From Aurantimicrobium minutum (GTDB lineage Bacteria > Actinomycetota > Actinomycetes > Actinomycetales > Microbacteriaceae), in the NCBI RefSeq assembly GCF_029892845.1, contig NZ_JARXVT010000005.1, forward strand, positions 57,468-121,467: a stretch of 64,000 nucleotides of DNA. Reading direction: 5' to 3'. This document shows, one piece after another, positions 1 through 11,388 of this stretch; position 1 is the first letter of the stretch; the number at the start of each line of letters is the position of its first letter. The notes beneath the pieces were generated by a model. That model made no database searches. It saw nothing but the letters and a program-made list of their open reading frames with translations, and was not told the origin of the DNA. Position numbers and translations under genes: made by a program.

Positions 1-2803
<2,803 letters not shown>

Positions 2804-2938
2804 TAATCACTACACATAACCCGTTGTAAGGCTGGGTTTTGTGGCCTGTTGTTCGCGTCCACTGAGTGGTTCTCGATGTACGGTCGAGAACCTGCACATT
2901 TCGTATGTGCTCGTTTCACTTTGATATACATCAATAGT

Positions 2939-3055
2939 GTTTCGGCGGCCATAGCGAGAGGGAAACGCCCGGTTACATTCCGAACCCGGAAGCTAAGACT
3001 CTCAGCGCCGATGGTACTGCAGGGGGGACCCTGTGGGAGAGTAGGACACCGCCGG
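2939..3055 (+). rRNA. rrf: 5S ribosomal RNA
   Basis: A 5S rRNA of about 117 bases follows the 23S gene. It shows the usual 5' GGCGGCCATAGCG, the central CCCGGTTACATTCCGAACCCGGAAGC-type loop (about 2969-2993) and the 3' GGGAGAGTAGGACACCGCC. Its ends pair with each other. The spacer from 2804 to 2938 holds a hairpin (TTCTCGATGTACGGTCGAGAA, about 2869-2889), probably used in processing. No tRNA is seen in the spacer. Ends are accurate to a few bases. Confidence 0.93.
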
Positions 3056-3065
3056 ACTTATTTGT

Positions 3066-3099
3066 AAAATAGCCACCCGTTTTTACGGGTGGCTATTTT
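3066..3099 (+). terminator. rRNA operon terminator
   Basis: A perfect inverted repeat, AAAATAGCCACCCGT / ACGGGTGGCTATTTT with a TTT-type loop, starts about 10 bases after 5S rRNA. The 3' arm ends in TTTT, as in a rho-independent terminator. It separates the rRNA operon from the protein gene at 3169. Confidence 0.9.
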
Positions 3100-3168
3100 G
3101 CGTTAAGCTAGACCTTGCACCTGTTGGCGTCGCCGCAGATGCGATCAAACTACACAGAGGACTCTCTA

Positions 3169-5334
3169 ATGAGCGATAAAAACGAAGATTTCGGCACGCC
3201 TGATCGTGCTAACCGACCCCGCCGTGAAGGCCAGGGTCCCCACAACAACCGCTCAGAGGGTTCTCGAGAAGAACGTCCCAACCGCTATGGCGTTCCCCGT
3301 GATGGACAGTCACGTCCACAGCGTGGAGACCGTCCCGCAGCTGGTCGGGGGGATCGTCCCACTTACGGCGACCGTGCATCACGTCCTGATCGTTCCGATC
3401 GTCCAGGATATGCAGATCGTGGTCAGCGAGGAGAACGTCCTGCTTATGGTGACCGTCCCCAGCGCGGTGAACGTCCTTCCTATGGCGACCGTCCTGATAG
3501 GGGAGAACGTCCCCGTTACGGTGATCGTGATGCTGCACCTCGTGGGGAACGCCCACGCTACGGAGATCGTGATGCTGCTCCTCGCGGCGATCGCCCACGT
3601 TATGGAGACCGCGACGGAGCTCCACGTGGAGAGCGTCCCGCATATGGCAATCGTGATGGTGCCGCTCGTGGGGATCGTCCTTACCGCCCAGCAGGTGACC
3701 GTCCCGCATATGGCGACCGTGGTGACAGGAATGCGCGTCCAGAACGCGGAGGATTCGGTCGTGGCGGCTCTAGCGGAGCACCGCGTGGTGAGCGTCCCGG
3801 CGGAGATCGGGGTGGCAAGCCCTCTTTCGGTGACCGCACTGGTCGTCCAGAACGTTCCGAGCGTCCTTCTTACGGTGATCGTCCTCAGCGCGGTGACCGA
3901 CCTTCCTACGGTGATCGTGGTCCACGACCCGAACGTTCAGAACGACCTTCCTACGGTGATCGTCCGCAACGAGGAGATCGTCCTTCTTACGGAAACCGCG
4001 ACGGTGCGCCACGTGGTGAGCGTCCCAATTACGGAGATCGTGGGCCTCGTCCAGACCGTGGGGGAGAGCGCCCTTCTTATGGTGATCGTGGTCCCCGTCC
4101 CGAACGCTCTGAGCGTCCAAGCTATGGAGATCGTCCGCAACGTGGAGATCGTCCCTCATATGGTGACAGAGGTCCACGCCCAGATCGCGGGGGTGATCGT
4201 CCTTCTTATGGTGAGCGTTCAGAGCGCCCACGCTTCGGAGATCGCGGTGGACGTCCCGACCGTGCTGGTGCTCCACGCTTCGGTGGCCGTGATTCTGGTG
4301 GTCGTGATGACCGCACTTCCCGTTGGGAAGAGCCAGAACTTACCGAAGAGCAGCGCATGGCGCGCGAACTTCGTATGGTTCGCCCTCACCACGATGACCC
4401 CTGGATTGATGACGATGTCACAGGAGATGAGCTCGACAAGGTTGCCCGCAACGAACTGAAGACTCTCACCAAGGAGAACGCAGAACGAGTTGCCAAGCAC
4501 CTCGTCATGGCCGTTCGCCTGATGGATGAGAATCCTGAGCTTGCCCACCAGCACGTGCTGTCAGCAGCTCGTCGTGCTGGTCGTATTGCGATTGTTCGTG
4601 AGACCCTGGGCATAACTGCTTATGCAACAGGTGACTTTGCTCTTGCGCTCCGTGAGCTGCGAACCTACCGCCGCATCTCTGGTTCTAATGAGCAGATTGC
4701 GCTCATGGTGGATGCAGAGCGTGGTGTTGGGCGTCCAGATAAGGCATTGGAGCTTGGCCGTTCTGTTGAACGCTCCACTTTGAGTGAATCAACTCAGGTT
4801 GCACTTTCTATCGCAATGTCTGGTGCTCGTTTGGATCAAGATCAGGTTGACCTAGCTCTTGCCGAGCTGGAGATTCCTCAGTTGGATCCTTCTAAGGCAT
4901 TCACCTACAGCCCTGCTTTGTTTACTGCATATGCAGAGGTTCTTGAGGAACTTGGTCGTCATCAGGAAGCTGCTGAATGGACCACCTGTGCTGAAGTTGC
5001 CGAGAAGGCTCTCGTTGCTGCTGATTTGATGGATTCTTCGGATGAAGACGAACAGGACATTGTCGTGTTCGAAGAGGAACTCGAAGGCGATGACTACGAA
5101 CTCGACAATGAGGACATCGGTGATCCAGAAGGTGTCGCACTTGCAGATGTCATTAGTTCAGGCGCTTTCGAAGATGCAGACGTTGACGAGGTTGAAACCT
5201 CAGCCGAGCTAAGTGCAGAAGAAGAGGACGCGCTCATTGCTGAAGGTATCAGCCCTGATGACCTTCTTGAAGATGATGTTCGTCAGATTCTGATCGAGAC
5301 TGCTCACCTGGATCCTGAGGGAGACAAGGCGTGA
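3169..5334 (+). CDS. Arg/Gly/Asp-rich low-complexity protein with C-terminal TPR-like domain
   Basis: Protein of 721 residues starting at the ATG after AGAGGA; an upstream in-frame ATG at 3115 lacks a ribosome site. Residues about 10-385 are a repetitive, basic stretch built from units such as RPSYGDR, GERP and QRGDRP. Residues about 390-620 look helical and TPR-like, and the last 100 residues are strongly acidic. By position (before an HAD phosphatase, a small ORF, tlyA, nadK and recN) it corresponds to the mycobacterial Rv1691 family; related Microbacteriaceae genes are sometimes labelled primosomal protein, without support that I can see here. The function is unknown. RGG-like repeats suggest RNA or nucleic-acid contact, and the basic head and acidic tail make a polyampholyte; both points are inference. 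It overlaps the next gene by 4 nt. Confidence 0.9.
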   Translation: MSDKNEDFGTPDRANRPRREGQGPHNNRSEGSREERPNRYGVPRDGQSRPQRGDRPAAGRGDRPTYGDRASRPDRSDRPGYADRGQRGERPAYGDRPQRGERPSYGDRPDRGERPRYGDRDAAPRGERPRYGDRDAAPRGDRPRYGDRDGAPRGERPAYGNRDGAARGDRPYRPAGDRPAYGDRGDRNARPERGGFGRGGSSGAPRGERPGGDRGGKPSFGDRTGRPERSERPSYGDRPQRGDRPSYGDRGPRPERSERPSYGDRPQRGDRPSYGNRDGAPRGERPNYGDRGPRPDRGGERPSYGDRGPRPERSERPSYGDRPQRGDRPSYGDRGPRPDRGGDRPSYGERSERPRFGDRGGRPDRAGAPRFGGRDSGGRDDRTSRWEEPELTEEQRMARELRMVRPHHDDPWIDDDVTGDELDKVARNELKTLTKENAERVAKHLVMAVRLMDENPELAHQHVLSAARRAGRIAIVRETLGITAYATGDFALALRELRTYRRISGSNEQIALMVDAERGVGRPDKALELGRSVERSTLSESTQVALSIAMSGARLDQDQVDLALAELEIPQLDPSKAFTYSPALFTAYAEVLEELGRHQEAAEWTTCAEVAEKALVAADLMDSSDEDEQDIVVFEEELEGDDYELDNEDIGDPEGVALADVISSGAFEDADVDEVETSAELSAEEEDALIAEGISPDDLLEDDVRQILIETAHLDPEGDKA
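3300..4310 (+). repeat. Degenerate in-frame repeat array coding (R/G/D/Y/P-rich) units
   Basis: About 1 kb of imperfect tandem repeats lies inside the gene at 3169. The recurring unit is about 21-45 bases long and encodes variants of GDRPSYGDR, PRGERP and RPERSERP; cores such as GACCGTCC, TACGGTGATCGTG and GAACGTCC recur. Because of the biased composition all other frames and the opposite strand stay open over hundreds of codons. Such an array is prone to length change by slippage or recombination. Confidence 0.85.
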
Positions 5335-6410
5335 GCCTCTTCTCCAAAAAGCAGCCGGAACTAGGCCAGAGCCCCATTGCGGGAAAGGCTGTTGTTCTGG
5401 CTGACCTGGATGGTGTCGTCTATGCCGGTCCCGGTGCGATTCCACATGCAGTGGAGTCATTGAACGCTGTTGCCGAGCACATTCGTGTGGGATACATCAC
5501 CAACAATGCGTCGAGAACTGCTGCAAGTGTCGCAGGTCATCTGCGCGAATTGGGTCTGAGTTGTTCTGATGAAGACATCGTGTCGTCACCTCAAGCAGCC
5601 ATGCACTTGCTGGCTGATCTTGTGGAACCAGGAGCCACCATTTTGGTGGTCGGTGGTGAAGGTTTGACGTATGAGCTCGAGAAGAACGGTTATGTGGTTA
5701 CGTTCTCTGCTGAGGACAATCCTGCTGCTGTGATTCAGGGATTTTCGCCTGATTTGGGCTGGAAACAACTTGCAGAAGCATCCTTTGCTCTGAATGCACG
5801 TCCGACTGCGGATGCTTTTGGTGGCACAGCCGCGGGTGCTGGTGAAAGCGCAGGTATTCCCTGGGTTGCCACCAATATGGATTGGACGATTCCTGTTGCC
5901 CGCGGAGTGGCACCAGGCAACGGAACGCTTGTTTCTGCCGTGCACACCGCAGTGGGACGCCTGCCAGTTGTCGCTGGTAAACCAGAACTACCTATCTTCG
6001 AAGAGGCAGCCCGTCGCTTCGGCACGGCCGCCGCTCCAGAGACTGCCCTGTTTATCGGTGACCGTCTCGACACAGATGTGATGGGTGGTAATCGTGCAGG
6101 GATGAAGACGGTGCTCGTACTGACCGGTATAGACCAAGCCAAGCAACTTCTGGCGGCACCTGCTGGTTTACGTCCCGATTACATCCTGGGCGATCTGCGT
6201 GAACTTTCTCTTCCTTATCCCACTGTGATCACGAATAAGGACGGTTCTGTCACCGTGCGCGGCGCTACCGTGCGCAAGGTCGGCATGGACCTGGCCATTG
6301 TGACAAGGGGAGAAGACAAGCTTGATCTCCTCCGGGCAGCATGCCAGGTCATCTGGGACAGTGGCCTTGCCATCTTTGGCTTCACCGTTCCAGAGGAACT
6401 CTATTCCTAA
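5331..6410 (+). CDS. HAD-IIA family sugar-phosphate phosphatase
   Basis: Protein of 359 residues in the haloacid-dehalogenase superfamily, class IIA (NagD / glycerol-3-phosphate phosphatase type). Motif I is DLDGVVY at residues 25-31 with both catalytic aspartates. Motif II is the TNN of YITNNAS near residue 57. A GKPELPIF segment follows, and the acidic motif is FIGDRLDTDVMGG near residue 242. The C-terminal 60 residues form an extra domain. The mycobacterial counterpart by position, Rv1692, is a glycerol-3-phosphate phosphatase acting in glycerophospholipid recycling; that substrate is only inferred here. It starts with GTG, overlapping the stop of the previous gene (GTGA), so the two are translationally coupled. 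A terminator follows. Confidence 0.9.
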   Translation: MSLFSKKQPELGQSPIAGKAVVLADLDGVVYAGPGAIPHAVESLNAVAEHIRVGYITNNASRTAASVAGHLRELGLSCSDEDIVSSPQAAMHLLADLVEPGATILVVGGEGLTYELEKNGYVVTFSAEDNPAAVIQGFSPDLGWKQLAEASFALNARPTADAFGGTAAGAGESAGIPWVATNMDWTIPVARGVAPGNGTLVSAVHTAVGRLPVVAGKPELPIFEEAARRFGTAAAPETALFIGDRLDTDVMGGNRAGMKTVLVLTGIDQAKQLLAAPAGLRPDYILGDLRELSLPYPTVITNKDGSVTVRGATVRKVGMDLAIVTRGEDKLDLLRAACQVIWDSGLAIFGFTVPEELYS

Positions 6411-6419
6411 CGCTTAAAG

Positions 6420-6453
6420 CAAGAACGCCCCTGGAAAACCAGGGGCGTTCTTG
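6420..6453. terminator. Bidirectional terminator between HAD phosphatase and actP
   Basis: Perfect stem CAAGAACGCCCCTGG / CCAGGGGCGTTCTTG with an AAAA loop. T-rich flanks on both sides let it serve the rightward phosphatase gene and the leftward actP operon, which end 10 and 16 bases from it. Confidence 0.9.
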
Positions 6454-6468
6454 TTTGTACGGTTGTGC

Positions 6469-8118
6469 TTAGTGGTGAACTTCCTTCTCTGCACCGTGAC
6501 CGGTGAGTGAACGAACTTCCATTTCAGCTGCAATCCAGGAGTTCTCCTTCTTGCCACCTGAGTAGGTACCGATGATACCGAGCAGGAATGCGAGAGGAAT
6601 CGAAACGATACCTGGGTTGTCCAGTGGGAACCAGTGGAAGTCAACACCCTTGATCATGGAAGCGGTGAGCTCCATGGTCTTAGGGTCAACCTTGCCGGAA
6701 ACCACGGGGGAGAATGCAATCAGTACGACAGAGGAAATCAAACCACCGTACATCGACCACAGTGCACCACGAGTGTTGAAGCGGCGCCAGTAGAGCGAGT
6801 AGATGATGGTTGGAAGGTTTGCGGAAGCTGCAACTGCGAATGCAAGAGCAACCAAGAACGCAATGTTCTGTCCCTGAACACCGATACCACCGAGGATAGC
6901 GAGAGCACCGATCACAACGATGGTGATGCGAGCAATCTTTACCTCAGCGTTGGGGCGAACTTCACCACGCTTGATGACGTTTGCGTAGATGTCGTGTGCG
7001 AACGAAGTAGCAGCGGTGATGGTCAGACCAGCAACCACAGCAAGAATCGTTGCAAACGCAATCGCCGAAACGATACCGAGCAGTACGGGGCCACCGAGAG
7101 CTGCTGCAAGCAGAGGAGCAGCAGAGTTAGCAGCACCTGGTGCAGCAGCGATGACAGCAGGACCAACGAGGGTCATAGCGCCGAAGCCGAGTACCAAGGT
7201 GAAGAGGTAGAACGCACCGATGAGCCAGATAGCCCATACAACGGACTTACGAGCTTCCTTAGCGGTAGGTACCGTGTAGAAACGCATGAGAACGTGAGGG
7301 AGACCAGCGGTACCGAGTACGAGAGCCATTGATAGCGAGATGAAGTCAATAGGGTTCTTGCCGTACTTGAGACCAGGCTGAAGTGGGTCGAATGGAGCCT
7401 CGAGTGCCTGAGAAACCTCAACACCCTTAGACAGGAGAGCAGACAGGTCGAAGCCGTTGAGTGCGAGCACCCAGACGGTCATGATTGCTGCACCTGCGAT
7501 GAGCAGGCCTGCCTTGATGATCTGAACCCAGGTAGTACCCTTCATGCCACCTACGAGAACGTAGATAACCATGAGAACACCAACAACGCCCACGACGAGC
7601 GACTGACCAACCTGATCGTTGATGCCCAACAGCAGTGAAACGAGTCCACCGGCGCCAGCCATCTGTGCGAGGAGGTAGAAGAAGCAAACAACCAAAGTTG
7701 AAATTGCTGCAGCCAGACGCACGGGGCGCTGGTGGAGGCGGAATGACAGAACGTCAGCCATCGTGAACTTACCCGTGTTACGCATAAGTTCAGCTACCAG
7801 GAGCAAGGCAACAAGCCATGCCACCAGGAAGCCGATGGAGTACAGGAATCCGTCGTATCCAGCCAGCGCGATAGCGCCGGTAATGCCGAGGAAGGATGCT
7901 GCCGACAGGTAGTCACCTGCGATAGCCATACCGTTCTGGGTGCCACTGAATGAGCGGCCACCAGCGTAGAAGTCGTTAGCCGACTTGTTGTTACGACCTG
8001 CACGGATAACGATGATCATGGTCACAATAACGAAAGCACCGAAGATGCTCATGTTGAGGACGGGATCGCTCGCTCCTGCGTTTGCTGTATCTGCAGCGAG
8101 TACTAGTGCGTTACTCAT
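6469..8118 (-). CDS. actP: Cation/acetate (monocarboxylate) symporter, SSS family
   Basis: Integral membrane protein of 549 residues, the usual length for ActP, with about 13 hydrophobic segments. Family hallmarks are visible: NDFYAGGRSFSGTQNGMAIAG near residue 48-68, then GDYLSAASFLG, and later GTAGLPHVLMRFYT. It is expected to import acetate or a related short-chain carboxylate with sodium ions or protons. It is the last gene of a leftward series prpE, DUF485 gene, actP, and its start overlaps the DUF485 stop by 4 nt (ATGA). Next to prpE and the methylcitrate genes, propionate is a plausible second substrate; this is inference. A shared terminator follows. Confidence 0.93.
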   Translation of the reverse strand: MSNALVLAADTANAGASDPVLNMSIFGAFVIVTMIIVIRAGRNNKSANDFYAGGRSFSGTQNGMAIAGDYLSAASFLGITGAIALAGYDGFLYSIGFLVAWLVALLLVAELMRNTGKFTMADVLSFRLHQRPVRLAAAISTLVVCFFYLLAQMAGAGGLVSLLLGINDQVGQSLVVGVVGVLMVIYVLVGGMKGTTWVQIIKAGLLIAGAAIMTVWVLALNGFDLSALLSKGVEVSQALEAPFDPLQPGLKYGKNPIDFISLSMALVLGTAGLPHVLMRFYTVPTAKEARKSVVWAIWLIGAFYLFTLVLGFGAMTLVGPAVIAAAPGAANSAAPLLAAALGGPVLLGIVSAIAFATILAVVAGLTITAATSFAHDIYANVIKRGEVRPNAEVKIARITIVVIGALAILGGIGVQGQNIAFLVALAFAVAASANLPTIIYSLYWRRFNTRGALWSMYGGLISSVVLIAFSPVVSGKVDPKTMELTASMIKGVDFHWFPLDNPGIVSIPLAFLLGIIGTYSGGKKENSWIAAEMEVRSLTGHGAEKEVHH

Positions 8119-8468
8119 GCGACACCTGCCTTCTGCTTAGCTTCGAGCTCGTGACGAAGTTCGGTTGCCAGTGGGTCAAGACGCTTGTTAGCGAAGCTGA
8201 CGTACCACATGGTGATTCCGAAGGTCGAAACGAACTGAAGAAGTCCGAAAATCAGACCAATGTTGATAACACCGATTACAGGTGTTGCCATCCAGCTGGA
8301 CGCGAAAACAGCGAGTGCTACGTACAGGAAGTACCAAGCCATAGCTGCAATGAGTACAGGAATTACGAATCCGCGTTGACGCTTGCGGAGCTCCTTGTAC
8401 TTAGGGGTTTCTTCGAAGGCAGGATAGTCAATCCTGTGATGACCCTTCTCGGTCTCTTCTTTACTCAC
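8115..8468 (-). CDS. DUF485 membrane protein (YjcH-like partner of ActP)
   Basis: Small membrane protein of 117 residues with two hydrophobic segments near residues 35-58 and 68-95 and charged ends. It matches the DUF485 family, which is almost always encoded just before actP (yjcH-actP in E. coli). The role is not firmly known; it probably assists or anchors the symporter. It uses a GTG start preceded by a strong AAGGAGG site (8473-8479) and overlaps actP by 4 nt. The 53-base gap to prpE upstream holds a small ACCGG...CCGGT stem, so partial read-through from prpE is possible. Confidence 0.88.
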   Translation of the reverse strand: MSKEETEKGHHRIDYPAFEETPKYKELRKRQRGFVIPVLIAAMAWYFLYVALAVFASSWMATPVIGVINIGLIFGLLQFVSTFGITMWYVSFANKRLDPLATELRHELEAKQKAGVA

Positions 8469-8521
8469 ACGGCCTCCTTGCCGAAATGTGGATAAGGGGT
8501 GTTACGTGATTCCACCGGTTA

Positions 8522-10453
8522 TCAGGCCGGTTTCATCGGTTCAGGGTGACCAACTAAGGCCACCGTGAGGTCTTCGAGAACACTAATGTCCTCAATAGTG
8601 GGTGGGACGACAAAGTCTTCACCATCCACAATCTGACGCATGGTTTTGCGCAGAATCTTTCCTGAACGGGTCTTGGGCAGGCGCTCAAGAACGAGCACAT
8701 CGCGGAAGGCGGCGACAGGGCCAACCTTGTCGCGCACCAACTTGACCAGTTCAGTACAAATCTCATCGTGGTTACGGTCCACGCCAGCCTTGAGGGTGAC
8801 AAACCCACTTGCACGCTGACCCTTGAGTTCATCCTTGACACCAATAACTGCACATTCAGCAACATCGGGGTGGTGAGCAAGGGCTTCTTCAAGCTGGCCC
8901 GTCGACAGACGGTGGCCAGCAACGTTGATCACGTCATCGGTTCGACCCATGACAAAGACATAGCCGTCTTCGTCCAGGTAGCCGGAATCACCGGTGGCGT
9001 AGTAGCCAGGGAATGCCTCGAGGTATGCCTTCTGGTATCCGTCCGCGCGGCCCCAGAGACCGGCAAGGGTTCCGGGAGGCATGGGGAGCTTGATGACGAT
9101 GTTTCCTTCTTCGCCAGCAGCAACGTGGTTGCCCTTGCCATCGACAACTTCAACCTTGTATCCAGGAACTGGAACGGTAGAGGAGCCAGGCTTGATGGGA
9201 AGTGTTTCGATACCGCGAAGGTTAGCTGTGATGGCCCAACCGGTTTCGGTCTGCCACCAGTGGTCGACTACAGGAATCTTCAGACCTTCAGAAGCCCACT
9301 CGAGGGTTTCAGTATCGAGACGCTCACCTGCCATGAACAGGGTGTGCATGCTGGTCACGTCGTAACGAGCAAGTTCTCTGAGTTCTGGATCTACGCGCCG
9401 AATAGCACGAAGTGCAGTTGGGGCAGTGAAGAGTGCGCGGACCTTGTATTCATCCACAATGCGCCAGAAAGCTCCTGCGTCAGGGGTTCCAACAGGCTTA
9501 CCTTCGTATATGACGGTAGTCGCACCAGCGAAGAGCGGTGCATAAACAATGTAGGAGTGGCCGACAACCCAGCCCACGTCAGAAGCGGACCACATCACTT
9601 CACCAGGCTTGATGTTGTAGATATTCGCCATTGACCAGGTCAGCGCAACGGCATGACCGCCGTTGTCTCGCATGATGCCTTTGGGATTACCAGTAGTACC
9701 CGAAGTGTACAGAACGTAGAGTGGGTCAGTTGCGAGAACGGGAACACACTCGGCAGGGGTTGCTGTGGCAGCGGCATCAGCCCAGTCGAGCCAGGTGACG
9801 CCATCAACGCCGTTGTAGGTCTTGATGGTTCCAGGGACATTACGACGTTCCTTCACAATCACAGTGTGAATGGAGCCCTGGGACAAGGAAAGTGCTTCGG
9901 CAACCATGGGGAGGTATTCCACCGTGCGACCAGGCTCGAGACCGCCAGAAGCCGTAACGAGAACGGTGGGGGTCGCATCATCGATGCGCACAGCTAGTTC
10001 GTTAGCGGCAAATCCGCCGAATACAACCGAGTGGACTGCACCAATGCGTGCACAGGCGAGCATGGCAATGATGGCCTGGGGAATCATGGGCAGATAAATG
10101 ATGACGCGGTCACCCTTGCTGACGCCCTGGTTAACGAGGACGCCAGCGAAAGCCTTCACTTCTTCGAGAAGTTCTGTGTAAGTAAAGCGGTCCTTGACAC
10201 CGGTCATGGCTGAGTCATAAATCACCGCAGTCTGTGAACCTCGACCAGCAAGGACGTGACGGTCAACTGCATTGAAGCAGGTGTTGAGTTCAGCGCCGGG
10301 GAACCAGCGGTAGACAGGAGCACCAGAAGAATCCAATGCCGAAGTAGGGGGAGTAATCCAGTCGATTGCTTCGGCGGCGTTCATCCAGAACTGTTCAGGG
10401 TTTGAGGCACTTGCTTCATATGTAGCGCGGTAGGCGCCAGTTGGTGCAGTCAT
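8522..10453 (-). CDS. prpE: Propionate--CoA ligase (propionyl-CoA synthetase)
   Basis: AMP-forming acyl-CoA ligase of 643 residues. The start is the ATG at 10453, preceded by GGGAGG; a longer reading frame reaches 10606 but would run through the operator region and has no ribosome site. The ATP loop YTSGTTGNPKG lies near residues 247-257, the ATGDSGYLDEDGY and GRTDDVINVAGHR motifs near 485-510, and the lysine that is acetylated in this family in TRSGKILR near residue 600. Propionate is preferred over acetate as substrate because the gene sits back to back with GntR-prpD-prpB-prpC; acetate may also be used. The intergenic region with three TGTATACA palindromes suggests control by the GntR protein. 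Confidence 0.9.
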   Translation of the reverse strand: MTAPTGAYRATYEASASNPEQFWMNAAEAIDWITPPTSALDSSGAPVYRWFPGAELNTCFNAVDRHVLAGRGSQTAVIYDSAMTGVKDRFTYTELLEEVKAFAGVLVNQGVSKGDRVIIYLPMIPQAIIAMLACARIGAVHSVVFGGFAANELAVRIDDATPTVLVTASGGLEPGRTVEYLPMVAEALSLSQGSIHTVIVKERRNVPGTIKTYNGVDGVTWLDWADAAATATPAECVPVLATDPLYVLYTSGTTGNPKGIMRDNGGHAVALTWSMANIYNIKPGEVMWSASDVGWVVGHSYIVYAPLFAGATTVIYEGKPVGTPDAGAFWRIVDEYKVRALFTAPTALRAIRRVDPELRELARYDVTSMHTLFMAGERLDTETLEWASEGLKIPVVDHWWQTETGWAITANLRGIETLPIKPGSSTVPVPGYKVEVVDGKGNHVAAGEEGNIVIKLPMPPGTLAGLWGRADGYQKAYLEAFPGYYATGDSGYLDEDGYVFVMGRTDDVINVAGHRLSTGQLEEALAHHPDVAECAVIGVKDELKGQRASGFVTLKAGVDRNHDEICTELVKLVRDKVGPVAAFRDVLVLERLPKTRSGKILRKTMRQIVDGEDFVVPPTIEDISVLEDLTVALVGHPEPMKPA

Positions 10454-10567
10454 TTCTCGCCTCCCCTTTGAGTTCAGACCACATCCTTGTGATCTGTTGA
10501 GTTGTGCTGCTGCTGTTTCTTTCCCCGGATACAACAGTCCCCTGGGAAATAAAACGTTAGTGATGAC

Positions 10568-10660
10568 TGTATACACAAATCGACAAAACATCCAATATTT
10601 CGTCAACTATTGCGTGTTGAAACACCTGTGTGTATACATAAAGGAGCTTGTCTGTATACA
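10568..10660. promoter_or_regulatory. Three TGTATACA palindromes: likely GntR operators of the prp locus
   Basis: The 240-base gap between the divergent prpE and gntR genes holds the perfect 8-base palindrome TGTATACA at 10568-10575, 10631-10638 and 10653-10660. Centre spacings are 63 and 22 bases, close to six and two helical turns, so all sites face the same side of the DNA. GT-N-AC-cored palindromes are the usual targets of FCD-domain GntR proteins. The two right-hand sites end 34 bases before the gntR start and would allow autoregulation; the left site lies nearer the prpE promoter. Binding by the local regulator is inference. Confidence 0.75.
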
Positions 10661-10693
10661 ATAAGCTCAAGTCAAACCGTCAAAGGAGACATC

Positions 10694-11356
10694 GTGAGAG
10701 CAAGCGATAAGGCGTACAGCAAGCTGTTCCACGAAATCGTGGATGGCGATATCGCACCCGGAACGATTCTTGCTGAGGTTGAGCAATCCACTCGCCTGGG
10801 TGTCTCCCGCACACCTCTCCGGGAAGCTCTCTCCCGCCTGATGGCTGACGGCTTGGTTGAGTCGGCTCCTGGTCGTGGCGTCGTGGTCACCGAAATCTCC
10901 CTTGAAAACATCACGGAACTCTACGAAGTACGTGAAGCACTTGAAGAACAGGCAGCACGTCTTGCAGCCCAACGCCGCGATCCCAAAGTCTTTATGCGTA
11001 TTGCTGAACAGTTTGCTGATGCAGACCGCCTCATCGAATCGGGTGAAGAGGGTGTGCGTCACTACTACGAACTCAATGAGAAATTTGATGAAGCAGTGGA
11101 TGCCGCCGTCAACAACGCTTATCTCGTCTCAGCTCTTCAGAACTCTCGAGTCCACCTCTCGCGCATTCGTCGTATTGCCCGGGGTAATCCTGCCCGTTTG
11201 CACGAGAGTGCAATCGAGACGCTGCTCATCATTGAGGCGATCATCGATGGTGATGCAGCTCTGGCAGCACATGCCACCCACGTGCACCTGCACAAGTCTT
11301 TGACCAATATCCGAGCCTCAGTCAAGGGGCACCTCAAATCAGTCGACGTGGCCTAA
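10694..11356 (+). CDS. GntR-family (FCD domain) regulator of propionate genes
   Basis: Transcription factor of 220 residues. The GTG at 10694 follows AAAGGAGA (10682-10689); a longer frame from 10610 would cover the operator palindromes and is rejected. Residues about 5-70 form the winged helix-turn-helix ([21 protein letters not shown] is typical of GntR). Residues about 80-210 form the all-helical FCD ligand domain of the FadR type. Placed between divergent prpE and prpD-prpB-prpC, it most likely senses a methylcitrate-cycle compound and controls both arms and itself. The inducer cannot be read from sequence. Confidence 0.88.
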   Translation: MRASDKAYSKLFHEIVDGDIAPGTILAEVEQSTRLGVSRTPLREALSRLMADGLVESAPGRGVVVTEISLENITELYEVREALEEQAARLAAQRRDPKVFMRIAEQFADADRLIESGEEGVRHYYELNEKFDEAVDAAVNNAYLVSALQNSRVHLSRIRRIARGNPARLHESAIETLLIIEAIIDGDAALAAHATHVHLHKSLTNIRASVKGHLKSVDVA

Positions 11357-11388
11357 ACCACACACGACGCCCCACGAAGGGAAACCCG

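Noticed and set aside
3300..4310. Possible CRISPR or satellite array
   Set aside because: Repeats are degenerate, in frame and of varying unit length, with no unique spacers; they are coding repeats.
3206..4459. Long open frame (417 codons) in another frame over the R/G/D-rich gene, plus long antisense frames at 3209-3709 and 3770-4276
   Set aside because: They are by-products of repetitive GC-rich codons. The frame from 3169 has the ribosome site, continues into a normal folded domain and matches the conserved gene position.
6634..7332. 232-codon frame opposite actP
   Set aside because: Antisense shadow of a clear membrane-protein gene; no ribosome site and low-quality composition.
8768..9634. 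288-codon frame opposite prpE
   Set aside because: Shadow of the ligase gene; no family features.
10454..10606. N-terminal extension of prpE by 51 residues
   Set aside because: It would cover an operator palindrome, lacks a ribosome site and is not part of the acyl-CoA ligase family N-terminus.
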